Positions 1-5,959 of a stretch of 6,221 bases of DNA are shown in pieces. Numbering within the stretch: position 1 is the first letter of the stretch; every line of letters starts with the position of its first letter. The DNA is taken from positions 1-6,221 of the forward strand of contig CALFYB010000136.1 in assembly GCA_937952995.1 (NCBI GenBank), given 5' to 3'. The notes beneath the pieces were generated by a model that was not told the DNA's origin, did no database searches, and saw nothing but the letters and a program-made list of their open reading frames with translations. The DNA comes from an uncultured Caulobacteraceae bacterium. Lineage in GTDB: Bacteria; Pseudomonadota; Alphaproteobacteria; Caulobacterales; Caulobacteraceae. The translations under genes were made by a program, and so were the position numbers.

Positions 1-906
1 ACGACCATGGCGCTGGTGACGGCTAGGGCCCAGACCCGGCGCAAGACCATCATTCGCGCGCGCGGGGCCTATCATGGCTCGGCCCCATGGTGCACACCCC
101 GCCCAACCGGTGCGCTAGACAGCGAGCGGTCCCATCAGATCTTCTGCGACTATAATGATGTCGCCAGTCTTGAAGCCGCCGTCGCAGAGGCGGGCGACGA
201 TCTGGCCGCTATTTTTGCCGCGCCTTTTAAACATGACGCCTTTGTCGATCAGGCCGAACCGGACCCCGCCTATGCCCAGCGCGCGCGCCAGCTTTGCGAT
301 CAGACCGGCGCTATGCTGGTGGTCGATGATGTCCGCGCAGGCTTTCGGCTGAGCCGCGATTGCAGTTGGTCACGCCTTGGCGTGCAGCCAGACCTGTCGA
401 CCTGGGGCAAGTGCATCGCCAACGGCCATCCGATCTCGGCCCTGCTGGGCTCGGACACGGCCCGCAAGGGGGCAGCGGCGATCTATGCCACCGGCTCGTT
501 CTGGTATCAGGCGGCCCCAATGGCGGCGGCGTTGGAGACCCTGCGGCTGATCCGGGAAACGGACTATCTCGGCCATCTTGAGGCGCTGGGCCAACATCTG
601 GCCGACGGATTGCGCGAACGTGCGGCGGCGCACGGGTTTGGCTTCAGGGTAACCGGACCGGTTCAGATGCCGCTTTTCCTGTTCGACGACGATCCAGACC
701 TGCGTAACGGCTTTCACTGGTCCAGCCAGATGCTGGCGCAGGGGGTCTATGTGCACCCTTGGCACAATATGTTCATGTGCGCAGCCATGACCTTGGCCGA
801 CATGGATCAGGCGCTAGACGCGGCGGATTTGGCGTTCAAGAGTTTGAAAAAAGACGGGCCGGGACTGCAGCCGGTTGCAAAGATGGCGTTTCTCACTGGG
901 GGCTAA
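1..906 (+). CDS. Class III PLP-dependent aminotransferase (GSA-aminomutase-like), 5' partial
   Basis: This is the C-terminal ~300 residues of a fold-type I, class III aminotransferase. The reading frame is open to base 1 and the first visible residues fall in the middle of the family fold (just before the AYHG motif), so the true start is left of the window and the ATG at 7 is internal. Residues below are counted from that ATG. AYHG (21-24) is the cofactor-phosphate/active-site region. VVDDVRAGFR (105-114) corresponds to the family's DEVxTGFR, with D107 expected to contact the pyridine nitrogen. WGKCIANGHP (133-142) carries K135, the expected Schiff-base lysine. The catalytic half therefore looks intact. 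The family includes glutamate-1-semialdehyde aminomutase and beta-amino-acid transaminases. The arrangement here, with DDVRAGFR and a Cys after the lysine, is not typical HemL, so I do not assign hemL. The stop is 4 bp before the amidase start, which suggests one transcript. The substrate cannot be deduced. Confidence 0.88.
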   Translation, partial: TTMALVTARAQTRRKTIIRARGAYHGSAPWCTPRPTGALDSERSHQIFCDYNDVASLEAAVAEAGDDLAAIFAAPFKHDAFVDQAEPDPAYAQRARQLCDQTGAMLVVDDVRAGFRLSRDCSWSRLGVQPDLSTWGKCIANGHPISALLGSDTARKGAAAIYATGSFWYQAAPMAAALETLRLIRETDYLGHLEALGQHLADGLRERAAAHGFGFRVTGPVQMPLFLFDDDPDLRNGFHWSSQMLAQGVYVHPWHNMFMCAAMTLADMDQALDAADLAFKSLKKDGPGLQPVAKMAFLTGG

Positions 907-910
907 GGCT

Positions 911-2341
911 ATGAGCATGGATGACTATTCAGACTATGACGGGCTGGGCCTCGCTGATCTGGTGGCCCGCAAGGAGGTTTCGCCCGCCGAACTGGTCGAG
1001 GCAGCCATTGAGCGCGTTGAGCGCCATAATCCGTCACTCAATGCGGTGGTCTATAAGGGCTATGACGATGCCCGAAAGGCCGCGCAGGGGCCCTTGCCCG
1101 ACGGTCCGTTCAAGGGGGTTCCGTTCCTGATCAAGGACCTTGGCATGCCCGTGGCCGGTTGGCCGCGCAGCTCCGGCAGCCGCTTTGCGCAGCATATGGT
1201 CGATCAGGCGGACGGTGGCCTGACCCGGCGCTATCGCGAGGCCGGGGTGATCCCGCTGGGTAAGACCAACACGCCTGAATATGGCATTACCGGCACGACC
1301 GAGGGCGCTTTGCTGGGGCCTTGCCGCAATCCTTGGAACCCCGCGCACATTTCGGGCGGATCATCAGGAGGATCGGCCTCAGCCGTGGCGGCGGGGATCG
1401 TGCCCATGGCCCATGCCAGCGATGGTCTTGGCTCCATCCGTATTCCAGCGGCCTGCTGCGGTCTTGTCGGCCTGAAGGTCACGCGCGACCGAATTCCGAA
1501 CCTGCCAGACGGAACCGACTATGCCATCGGCTTCGTGGTCGATCACGTGGTCACTCGCACCGTGCGCGACAGTGCCGCGATGCTTGATGCCACAGGTAAG
1601 CCCGAAATCGGTGATCCCTATCCCGCGCCGCCCAAGGCTCGGCCCTATATGGAAGAAATCGAGCGGTCTCCCGGTCGGCTCCGCATCGCCTGGTCGTCGG
1701 AGACGGCGTCGGGTCGGCCGATCGACCCAGAGATCCAAGCCGCGCTCGAGCGGACGGCGGCGCTGCTGCAGGGCCTTGGCCATGAGGTGGTCGAGCAGGG
1801 GATGGGGATCGACTACCGCGCGCTCTATACGGCGCGTGGACCGGTCTCTGGCGCCAACTTCGCAGCAATGATGGGCCGCCTGATCGACGAGATCGGCCGC
1901 GAGCCCGAGCCGCACGAGCTTGAGCCCCTGACCTGGGCGGCGCTTAAGGGCGGGCGCAAGGTCACCGGCGAGCAAGCCTTGCGCGGTATGCAAGAACTGC
2001 GGATGCTCAATCGTCAGACCTTGGCCTTCTTCAACGACTGGGACATCTATCTGTCGCCGGTCCTTGGCACCCCCGTGCCTGAGGTCGGTTTCATCGACCC
2101 GGTCGCCTTGGAGCCGCGCGAGCTTAATCGCCGTCAGGGTCAGGTCTTCCCCTTCACCCCGCCGTTCAACTTCTCCGGCCAGCCATCCCTGTCCTTACCT
2201 TTGGAAACATCGGCCAATGGTCTGCCGGTCGGAATGATGTTCACGGCCCGCTATGCTGACGAAGCCACCCTCTTTAGGCTGGCAGCCCAGCTAGAGAAAG
2301 AAGCGCCGTGGCAGAAGCGCAGGCCGCAAATCTGGGGCTAA
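911..2341 (+). CDS. Amidase-signature family hydrolase
   Basis: A 476-residue member of the amidase signature (AS) family, about the usual length. It is expected to hydrolyse a carboxylic amide through a Ser-cisSer-Lys triad. Visible elements, counted from the ATG at 911: PFLIKD with K75; GGSSGGS at 149-155 with S151 as the cis-Ser; and GSIRIPA at 174-180 with S175 as the nucleophile. The 24-residue spacing between S151 and S175 is the same as in fatty-acid amide hydrolase. ACCGLVGLK follows, as in AS enzymes. The residue two before the nucleophile is Leu (L173), where the family normally has Gly (see findings). No signal peptide is seen, so it is probably cytoplasmic. Start choice: ATG 911 has a G-run 8 nt upstream and ATG 917 has AAGG 8 nt upstream. 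Either is possible. An in-frame ATG at 875 would overlap the upstream gene by 32 bp and is less likely. It resembles the 6-aminohexanoate-cyclic-dimer hydrolase/general amidase branch more than GatA, but the substrate is not assigned. Confidence 0.92.
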   Translation: MSMDDYSDYDGLGLADLVARKEVSPAELVEAAIERVERHNPSLNAVVYKGYDDARKAAQGPLPDGPFKGVPFLIKDLGMPVAGWPRSSGSRFAQHMVDQADGGLTRRYREAGVIPLGKTNTPEYGITGTTEGALLGPCRNPWNPAHISGGSSGGSASAVAAGIVPMAHASDGLGSIRIPAACCGLVGLKVTRDRIPNLPDGTDYAIGFVVDHVVTRTVRDSAAMLDATGKPEIGDPYPAPPKARPYMEEIERSPGRLRIAWSSETASGRPIDPEIQAALERTAALLQGLGHEVVEQGMGIDYRALYTARGPVSGANFAAMMGRLIDEIGREPEPHELEPLTWAALKGGRKVTGEQALRGMQELRMLNRQTLAFFNDWDIYLSPVLGTPVPEVGFIDPVALEPRELNRRQGQVFPFTPPFNFSGQPSLSLPLETSANGLPVGMMFTARYADEATLFRLAAQLEKEAPWQKRRPQIWG

Positions 2342-2348
2342 CAAAGGC

Positions 2349-2373
2349 CTGACCGACCTGCTTTGGCTATATT
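2349..2373 (+). promoter_or_regulatory. Candidate distal promoter of the cold-shock gene
   Basis: CTGACCG (2349-2355) and GCTATATT (2366-2373) are separated by 10 nt. They match the published Caulobacter housekeeping pattern TTGaCgS-N10-14-GCtANAWC at 5 of 7 and 6 of 7 defined positions. Initiation here would give a leader of roughly 110 nt before the ATG at 2493. This is pattern matching by eye only. Confidence 0.3.
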
Positions 2374-2432
2374 GCGCCTTAAAAGAGTGATTGACGGCTT
2401 TTGACTTGGGTCACACTGTTCTTTCCAACAGA

Positions 2433-2458
2433 TTGACCGCCATAACTGCGACTATTCC
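2433..2458 (+). promoter_or_regulatory. Candidate proximal promoter of the cold-shock gene
   Basis: TTGACCG (2433-2439) is followed after 11 nt by ACTATTCC (2451-2458). The -35-like half is good. The -10-like half keeps only the CTA core and the final C of GCtANAWC. It would give a leader of about 30 nt. Two further TTGAC motifs lie at 2391 and 2401 without a convincing partner. The -10-like half overlaps a short GC-rich dyad at 2455-2466 (TTCCC-GG-GGGAA) that could be an operator. Confidence 0.28.
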
Positions 2459-2492
2459 CGGGGGAAGCGCAGGGTAGGGCCAGAGGGACTCT

Positions 2493-3098
2493 ATGTCTGG
2501 TTTTGACGATGAGGGGGAGGGGCCACAGGCACCCGCTGTGCAGATCAGCGGGCGCGTGAAGCGGTTTGATCCGTCCAAGGGCTACGGCTTTGTCGTCCCC
2601 GACGATCCGCAGATGACGGGCCGCAACGATGTCCTGCTGCACATCACCGCCTTACGCCTCTATGGCAAGGATGAAGCCCTCGAGGGTTCGGTCATTGTCT
2701 GTCAGGTCGCCAAGCGCGCCAAGGGCTGGCAGGTCGACGAGGTCCTAGAGTTGGACGAATCAGAAGCCCAGCCAGCCAACCCTCAGGCTACGGATCGCGC
2801 GGATCGATCAGAGGGACGAGACCGACCCGCGCCCCGCCGCGACAGTCTTGATGGCGCGCTGCGATTGCTCGAGGCAACCGGTCCGGCCGAGCGGGCCGTG
2901 GTCAAGTGGTTTAACCGCACCAAGGGCTATGGCTTCGTCGTGCGGGACACCGAGCCCGGTGATATTTTCGTCCATATTGAGACCCTGCGCCGAGGTGGTC
3001 TGGATGATCTTCAGCCGGGGACTGAGGTCATGGTGCGGTTCGCCAATGGTCCCAAGGGGCTGGTCGTGGCGGATATCGCGCCGATTGAGCGGGCATAA
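2493..3098 (+). CDS. Double cold-shock-domain protein (CspC/CspD type)
   Basis: A 201-residue protein with two OB-fold cold-shock domains (CSDs), about residues 17-87 and 132-197. They are joined by a polar, Arg/Asp/Pro-rich linker (about 88-131) that is probably disordered. CSDs bind single-stranded RNA/DNA and act as chaperones that melt secondary structure. Domain 2 is canonical: VKWFN (137-141), KGYGFVV (144-150) and DIFVHI (157-162). Domain 1 keeps KGYGFVV (29-35) but has VKRFD where VKWFN is expected (Trp to Arg at 24) and VLLHI where VFVHF is expected (Phe to Leu), so its binding face is weakened. Two-CSD proteins of this size are typical of Alphaproteobacteria; in Caulobacter the CspC/CspD pair is linked to stationary phase rather than cold. 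Which paralogue this is cannot be told. AGAGGGA at 2482-2488, 4 nt before the ATG, is the ribosome binding site. The gene appears monocistronic, with a 151-nt leader region and a 92-nt gap to the next gene. Confidence 0.93.
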   Translation: MSGFDDEGEGPQAPAVQISGRVKRFDPSKGYGFVVPDDPQMTGRNDVLLHITALRLYGKDEALEGSVIVCQVAKRAKGWQVDEVLELDESEAQPANPQATDRADRSEGRDRPAPRRDSLDGALRLLEATGPAERAVVKWFNRTKGYGFVVRDTEPGDIFVHIETLRRGGLDDLQPGTEVMVRFANGPKGLVVADIAPIERA

Positions 3099-3122
3099 AG
3101 CGCTCTGACCTTGCCAATTTGG

Positions 3123-3151
3123 TTGGACCTAAGGCCGCGCTTGGCTATTGC
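3123..3151 (+). promoter_or_regulatory. Candidate promoter for the DUF192-thioesterase pair
   Basis: TTGGACC (3123-3129) and GCTATTGC (3144-3151) are separated by 14 nt. They resemble the Caulobacter-type TTGaCgS / GCtANAWC pattern, and the -10 half matches 5 of 7 defined positions. The octamer TTGGCTAT (3141-3148) is shared with the region upstream of the cold-shock gene (2363-2370). The leader would be about 30 nt to the ATG at 3191. No clear terminator separates it from the cold-shock gene, so read-through is also possible. Confidence 0.3.
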
Positions 3152-3175
3152 TGAGGCTTAGACCTCATCTTGGTC

Positions 3176-3182
3176 AAGGGAG
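3176..3182 (+). promoter_or_regulatory. Strong Shine-Dalgarno site deciding the DUF192 start
   Basis: AAGGGAG closely matches the anti-16S consensus AAGGAGG. It ends 8 nt before the ATG at 3191, ideal spacing, but only 2 nt before the ATG at 3185. It lies inside the reading frame if the TTG at 3170 were used. It therefore favours 3191 as the start. Confidence 0.65.
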
Positions 3183-3190
3183 CTATGGTC

Positions 3191-3685
3191 ATGACTGCAA
3201 ACCCGATGGTGCGCCGAAGCCTGATGGGCCTGATGGGCCTGATGGCCTCTGCTCTGCTTGTCATGGTCTCCGCTCAACCAAGCCAGGCTCATGCGGCGAC
3301 CTTGCGCGAGGAGCCTCTTGAGATCGTCACCTCCAAGGCCACAACGAGGTTCACGGTCGAGATCGCTGACACCGAAGCGACCCGTAATCGCGGCCTGATG
3401 TTTCGCAAGTCCCTCGCGCCGGACAAGGGCATGTTGTTCGACTTCAAAACCCCGCGTGAAGCGGCCTTTTGGATGAGAAATACACTGATTTCATTGGATA
3501 TTATCTTCATCACCGAGGATGGCCGCATCCTGACCATCGCGCGCAATGCCGTGCCTCACTCTGAGGTCCCGATCCCCTCTGGCGGTGCCATTCGCGGCGT
3601 CTTGGAACTGGCTGGAGGGCGCGCGGCGCAACTGGGCATCTATCCCGGCGACCGGGTAAAACATAGGATCTTTAAGCGTGACTGA
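3191..3685 (+). CDS. Secreted DUF192 family protein
   Basis: A 164-residue protein with an N-terminal signal peptide and one DUF192 domain. Its role is unknown; DUF192 is widespread in bacteria and archaea with no established reaction. The n-region has RR at 8-9, then a hydrophobic stretch (about 11-28) rich in Met/Leu, with probable cleavage after A35 (motif AHA) to give a periplasmic product. There is no lipobox Cys. Family hallmarks are all present: RGLMFR (67-72), GMLFDF (80-85), FWMRNT (93-98), LDIIF (102-106), VLEL (137-140) and PGD (152-154). The hydrophobic core is coded by a 9-bp near-perfect triple repeat. The stretch coding for MRNT to IIFI (about 3470-3515) is noticeably more AT-rich than its surroundings, and three arginines use AGA/AGG. 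ATG 3185 and TTG 3170 are alternative starts but fit the Shine-Dalgarno less well. The stop overlaps the next gene by 8 bp. Confidence 0.88.
   Translation: MTANPMVRRSLMGLMGLMASALLVMVSAQPSQAHAATLREEPLEIVTSKATTRFTVEIADTEATRNRGLMFRKSLAPDKGMLFDFKTPREAAFWMRNTLISLDIIFITEDGRILTIARNAVPHSEVPIPSGGAIRGVLELAGGRAAQLGIYPGDRVKHRIFKRD
3221..3247 (+). repeat. Three tandem copies of a 9-bp unit in the signal-peptide coding region
   Basis: CTGATGGGC occurs at 3221-3229 and 3230-3238, and as CTGATGGCC (one mismatch) at 3239-3247. The repeat encodes LMG-LMG-LMA in the hydrophobic core of the DUF192 signal peptide. The unit is in frame, so gain or loss of a copy would change the core by three residues without a frameshift. 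Confidence 0.9.
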
Positions 3686-4109
3686 CACCAAGCCCATACC
3701 GGCTCCTCCTGAGGGCTTCGTCGAGTCCCGTAATCGCGGTCCCTATACGCTCCACAACGGACCCTATTTCCACCGCGTCGATGAGCACGGCTTCGAGCAG
3801 GCCTTCCATGCCTTGAACCGGCACTGCAATGGCATGGGCATCGTCCATGGCGGCATGTTGTCGACCTTTTTGGATGGGGTCTTGGCGACTGCCGTTCACC
3901 GGGCCACAGGCACGGCCTCGGTCACGGTTCACCTTTCCGTTGATTTCTTGAGCATGGCGCGGGCCGGGGAGTGGGTCATCGGCACAGGACGCGTCACCCG
4001 CAAGACCAAGGACCTGGCCTTTGTCGAGGGCGTGATCCGGGTTGGCGAGCGCGAAGTGGTGCGCGGAACCGCGATCTTTAAGCTGATGCGCAAAGCAATT
4101 AGCGTTTAG
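3678..4109 (+). CDS. PaaI-family hotdog-fold thioesterase
   Basis: A 143-residue single hotdog domain of the PaaI/4HBT-2 type, expected to hydrolyse acyl-CoA thioesters in the cytoplasm as a dimer or tetramer. The family signature is clear: N51-x-x-G-x-x-HGG (HGG at 57-59) on the central helix, followed by FLDGVLA with D66 as the likely catalytic acid. The beta-strand LSVDFLS (86-92) and the C-terminal strand with RGTAIFKLM complete the fold. The start is GTG. The next in-frame Met is residue 53, inside the active-site motif, so GTG 3678 is the sensible choice, helped by AGGA at 3665-3668, 9 nt upstream. It overlaps the DUF192 stop by 8 bp, which suggests the two genes are co-transcribed and translationally coupled. 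The acyl-CoA substrate cannot be inferred. There is no clear terminator between it and the tRNA gene that follows. Confidence 0.9.
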   Translation: MTDTKPIPAPPEGFVESRNRGPYTLHNGPYFHRVDEHGFEQAFHALNRHCNGMGIVHGGMLSTFLDGVLATAVHRATGTASVTVHLSVDFLSMARAGEWVIGTGRVTRKTKDLAFVEGVIRVGEREVVRGTAIFKLMRKAISV

Positions 4110-4168
4110 ACGTAAGAGGTCCATTGCGGTTCTGTCTCTGACGTGTCACAAGCCCCCCACTGACGGAA

Positions 4169-4245
<77 letters not shown>

Positions 4246-4251
4246 TCAGAC

Positions 4252-4274
4252 GTCTTAGGCGGCAACGCCAAGAC
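4252..4274 (+). other. Hairpin between tRNA-Pro and the NDUFS4-like gene
   Basis: GTCTT-a-GGC (4252-4260) can pair with GCCAAGAC (4267-4274), giving an 8-bp stem with one bulged A and a 6-nt loop (GGCAAC). It begins 7 nt after the tRNA CCA end and lies 26 nt before the ATG at 4301. No U-run follows, so it is not an ordinary intrinsic terminator. A role in tRNA 3' maturation or in shielding the processed mRNA 5' end is possible but is inference. Confidence 0.45.
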
Positions 4275-4300
4275 AGACCCATCTTGTTCGGGGCCAAGAC

Positions 4301-4606
4301 ATGCTCGCCAAAATCTATCGTCCTGCAAAATCCGCGATGCAATCGGGCAAGGCCAAGACCCATGAGTGGGTTTTGGAATTTGAAGCCGCCTCTGCCCGCG
4401 CGCCGGACATGCTGGTCGGCTGGACCCAATCTTCGGACATGGACGGTCAGGTTCGCCTGCAGTTCGCCAGCAAGGACGAGGCTGTTGCCTATGCCAATGC
4501 CCACGGCATCGCCTTCCAAGTGACCGAGCCCAAGACCCCCCGCAAGATCATCAAGGCCTATGCCGACAATTTCGCCTATGGCCGCAAGCAGCCCTGGACC
4601 CACTAG
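4301..4606 (+). CDS. NDUFS4-like accessory subunit of respiratory complex I (ETC complex I subunit)
   Basis: A 101-residue protein homologous to the 18-kDa (NDUFS4/AQDQ) subunit of mitochondrial complex I. The subunit is found in Alphaproteobacteria and mitochondria but not in minimal bacterial NADH dehydrogenases, and is encoded away from the nuo cluster. In mitochondria it sits on the peripheral arm and helps stability and attachment of the NADH-oxidising module. Matching features are the start AKIYRPAKSAMQSGKA (3-18), WVLEFE (23-28), the GWTQSSDM segment (40-47), QVRLQF (50-55), the SKDEAVAYA helix (57-65) and the terminal YADNFAYGRKQPWTH. The length is normal for the bacterial form; it lacks the mitochondrial presequence. 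It lies between tRNA-Pro (55 bp) and tRNA-Arg (24 bp) on the same strand. Upstream there is no strong Shine-Dalgarno, only a GGGG run about 7 nt before the ATG. Co-transcription with the tRNAs is likely. Confidence 0.93.
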   Translation: MLAKIYRPAKSAMQSGKAKTHEWVLEFEAASARAPDMLVGWTQSSDMDGQVRLQFASKDEAVAYANAHGIAFQVTEPKTPRKIIKAYADNFAYGRKQPWTH

Positions 4607-4630
4607 CCCTACAGACTTTGCCTCAAGCCT

Positions 4631-4707
4631 CACCCCGTAGCTCAATTGGATAGAGCATCCGCCTTCTAAGCGGACGGTTACAGGTTCGATTCCTGTCGGG
4701 GTGGCCA
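4631..4707 (+). tRNA. tRNA-Arg(UCU)
   Basis: A 77-nt cloverleaf. The acceptor stem CACCCCG (4631-4637) pairs with CGGGGTG (4697-4703), followed by G73 and an encoded CCA (4705-4707). The anticodon stem TCCGC/GCGGA surrounds the loop CTTCTAA, giving anticodon TCT at 4665-4667, which reads AGA and AGG. The T-arm GGTTCGATTCC is canonical. Its 3' end is 22 bp from the convergent lyase stop codon. No obvious terminator is seen in that gap. Confidence 0.97.
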
Positions 4708-4729
4708 TGGCCCTCTGCGGGAACGTATT

Positions 4730-5953
4730 TTACACGCAAGCCGCGCTATAGGCCGCCAGACCCTTGGCGAGGTCGGCTTTGAGGTCGGCGACATCTTCTA
4801 ACCCGATGTGCAGACGGATCAGGGGCCCTTGCAGCTTTGGATCGGCGGCGGTGCGGACCAGTTGGGGGTCGCAGGGGATGGCGAGGCTTTCATAGCCGCC
4901 CCAGGAGAAACCAAGACCGAAGAGCTGGAGGCTGTTGATCAGGGCATCGACTGCCACCTTTGGACCGGGTGTAAGGATGAAGCTGAACAGGCCGCACAGG
5001 CCATCATAGTCTCTGGCCCAGATCTCATGGCCGCGTGCGCCGGGCAGGGCGGGGCAGAGGACTTCGCTGACCTGAGGCTGTTCGCGCAGCCACTGAGCGA
5101 TGTCGAGGGTGCTCTTGCCGTGGCGCTCTAGCCGCACCGATAGGGTGCGAAGGCCGCGCAGCATCTGATAGGCGTCTTCGGACGAGGTCGCCCACCCAAC
5201 CTGCCAGACCGCATCATCGAGCATTTGTAAGAGGGCCGGATCGCGGGTCGAGGCCGAGCCCATAAAGACGTCCGAATGGCCGCCGACATATTTGGTCAGG
5301 GCTTGGATGCTGATGTCTATCCCGTGGGCCAGCGGCTTGAACAGCAGGCCTGCGCCCCAGGTATTGTCCATCATGCTGATGATCCCGCGTGCCTTGGCGA
5401 TGGCGGCGATGGCGGGGGCGTCCTGCATCTCGAAGGTCAAGGAGCCAGGCGATTCGATCAGGACCACGCGGGTGCGGTCCGTTGCCAAGGCCATGATCTC
5501 TTCGGCGCTGGCAGTCGGCGGGAAATAGACGATCTCCATGCCCAAGCGCTTGAGGACGGTATCGCAAAAGCGGCGGGTGGGGGCATAGGCGCAGTCTGGC
5601 ACCAGAACCCCATCACCAGCCCTCAAGACCGCCAGCAGCGCGCCAGTGATGGCCGCCAGCCCAGAGGGAAACAGGCGCGTGCCGATGGCCCCCTCCAAGT
5701 CGCTGAGGGCTCCCATCAGGCTTTTATGGATCGGCAGGCCTGCGCGGCCATAGGTCAAAAGGTCATGGTCATAGAGGGCGTCGGAGTTGGCCATCAGGAT
5801 GGTCGAGCCGCGCTGGACCGGCGGATTGACCGTGCGGACGGCCTCAATCGGACGATTGCGGTCGTGAAGCAGTCGGGTTTGCTGGCCAAGCGCGTCGTGA
5901 GGGTCCAAACTTGGCGCGTTGACGCTGGATTCGGGCGTTTTGGAATGGGTCAT
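4730..5953 (-). CDS. metC: Cystathionine beta-lyase-like PLP enzyme (Cys/Met metabolism family)
   Basis: A 407-residue gamma-family PLP enzyme, close to the usual ~390-400. Cystathionine beta-lyase splits cystathionine to homocysteine, pyruvate and ammonia in methionine synthesis; it often also cleaves other cysteine conjugates. Counted from the ATG at 5953: NPPVQRGST (43-51), YGR (68-70, phosphate contact from the partner subunit), FPSGLAAI (96-102), MMDNTWG (194-200) with D196 at the pyridine nitrogen, ALTKYVGGHSDV (218-229) with K221 as the Schiff-base lysine, and FSWGGYESL (349-357), a MetC-like motif. R380 in IRLHIGLED is the expected carboxylate-binding Arg. An upstream in-frame ATG at 6109 would add 52 residues that match nothing in the family, so 5953 is preferred. 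A GAGGGA lies 13 nt upstream, rather far. It is convergent with tRNA-Arg and divergent from the binding-protein gene. Assignment as MetC rather than another C-S lyase is probable, not certain. Confidence 0.88.
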   Translation of the reverse strand: MTHSKTPESSVNAPSLDPHDALGQQTRLLHDRNRPIEAVRTVNPPVQRGSTILMANSDALYDHDLLTYGRAGLPIHKSLMGALSDLEGAIGTRLFPSGLAAITGALLAVLRAGDGVLVPDCAYAPTRRFCDTVLKRLGMEIVYFPPTASAEEIMALATDRTRVVLIESPGSLTFEMQDAPAIAAIAKARGIISMMDNTWGAGLLFKPLAHGIDISIQALTKYVGGHSDVFMGSASTRDPALLQMLDDAVWQVGWATSSEDAYQMLRGLRTLSVRLERHGKSTLDIAQWLREQPQVSEVLCPALPGARGHEIWARDYDGLCGLFSFILTPGPKVAVDALINSLQLFGLGFSWGGYESLAIPCDPQLVRTAADPKLQGPLIRLHIGLEDVADLKADLAKGLAAYSAACV

Positions 5954-5959
5954 GAGCGC

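Noticed and set aside
875..910. ATG at 875 as amidase start
   Set aside because: It would overlap the aminotransferase by 32 bp and add 12 residues outside the family's usual N-terminus, while ATG 911/917 follow G-rich ribosome-binding sequence just after the upstream stop.
1379..1993. 204-residue minus-strand open frame inside the amidase gene
   Set aside because: Fully antisense to a gene with intact catalytic motifs; composition is Arg/Pro/His-rich as expected of a GC-rich shadow frame, with no recognisable domain.
2379..2642. Minus-strand 87-residue frame across the cold-shock gene start
   Set aside because: No domain recognised, and it overlaps the leader and first cold-shock domain; a shadow frame.
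3170..3190. TTG or ATG (3185) start for the DUF192 gene
   Set aside because: TTG 3170 would place the strong AAGGGAG site inside the coding region, and ATG 3185 is only 2 nt from it; ATG 3191 has ideal spacing and still gives a full signal peptide.
4708..4740. Terminator between tRNA-Arg and the convergent lyase
   Set aside because: Only a short palindrome (GGCCATGGCC) and a weak 5-bp stem around the TTTT near 4728; no stable GC stem followed by a T-run on either strand.
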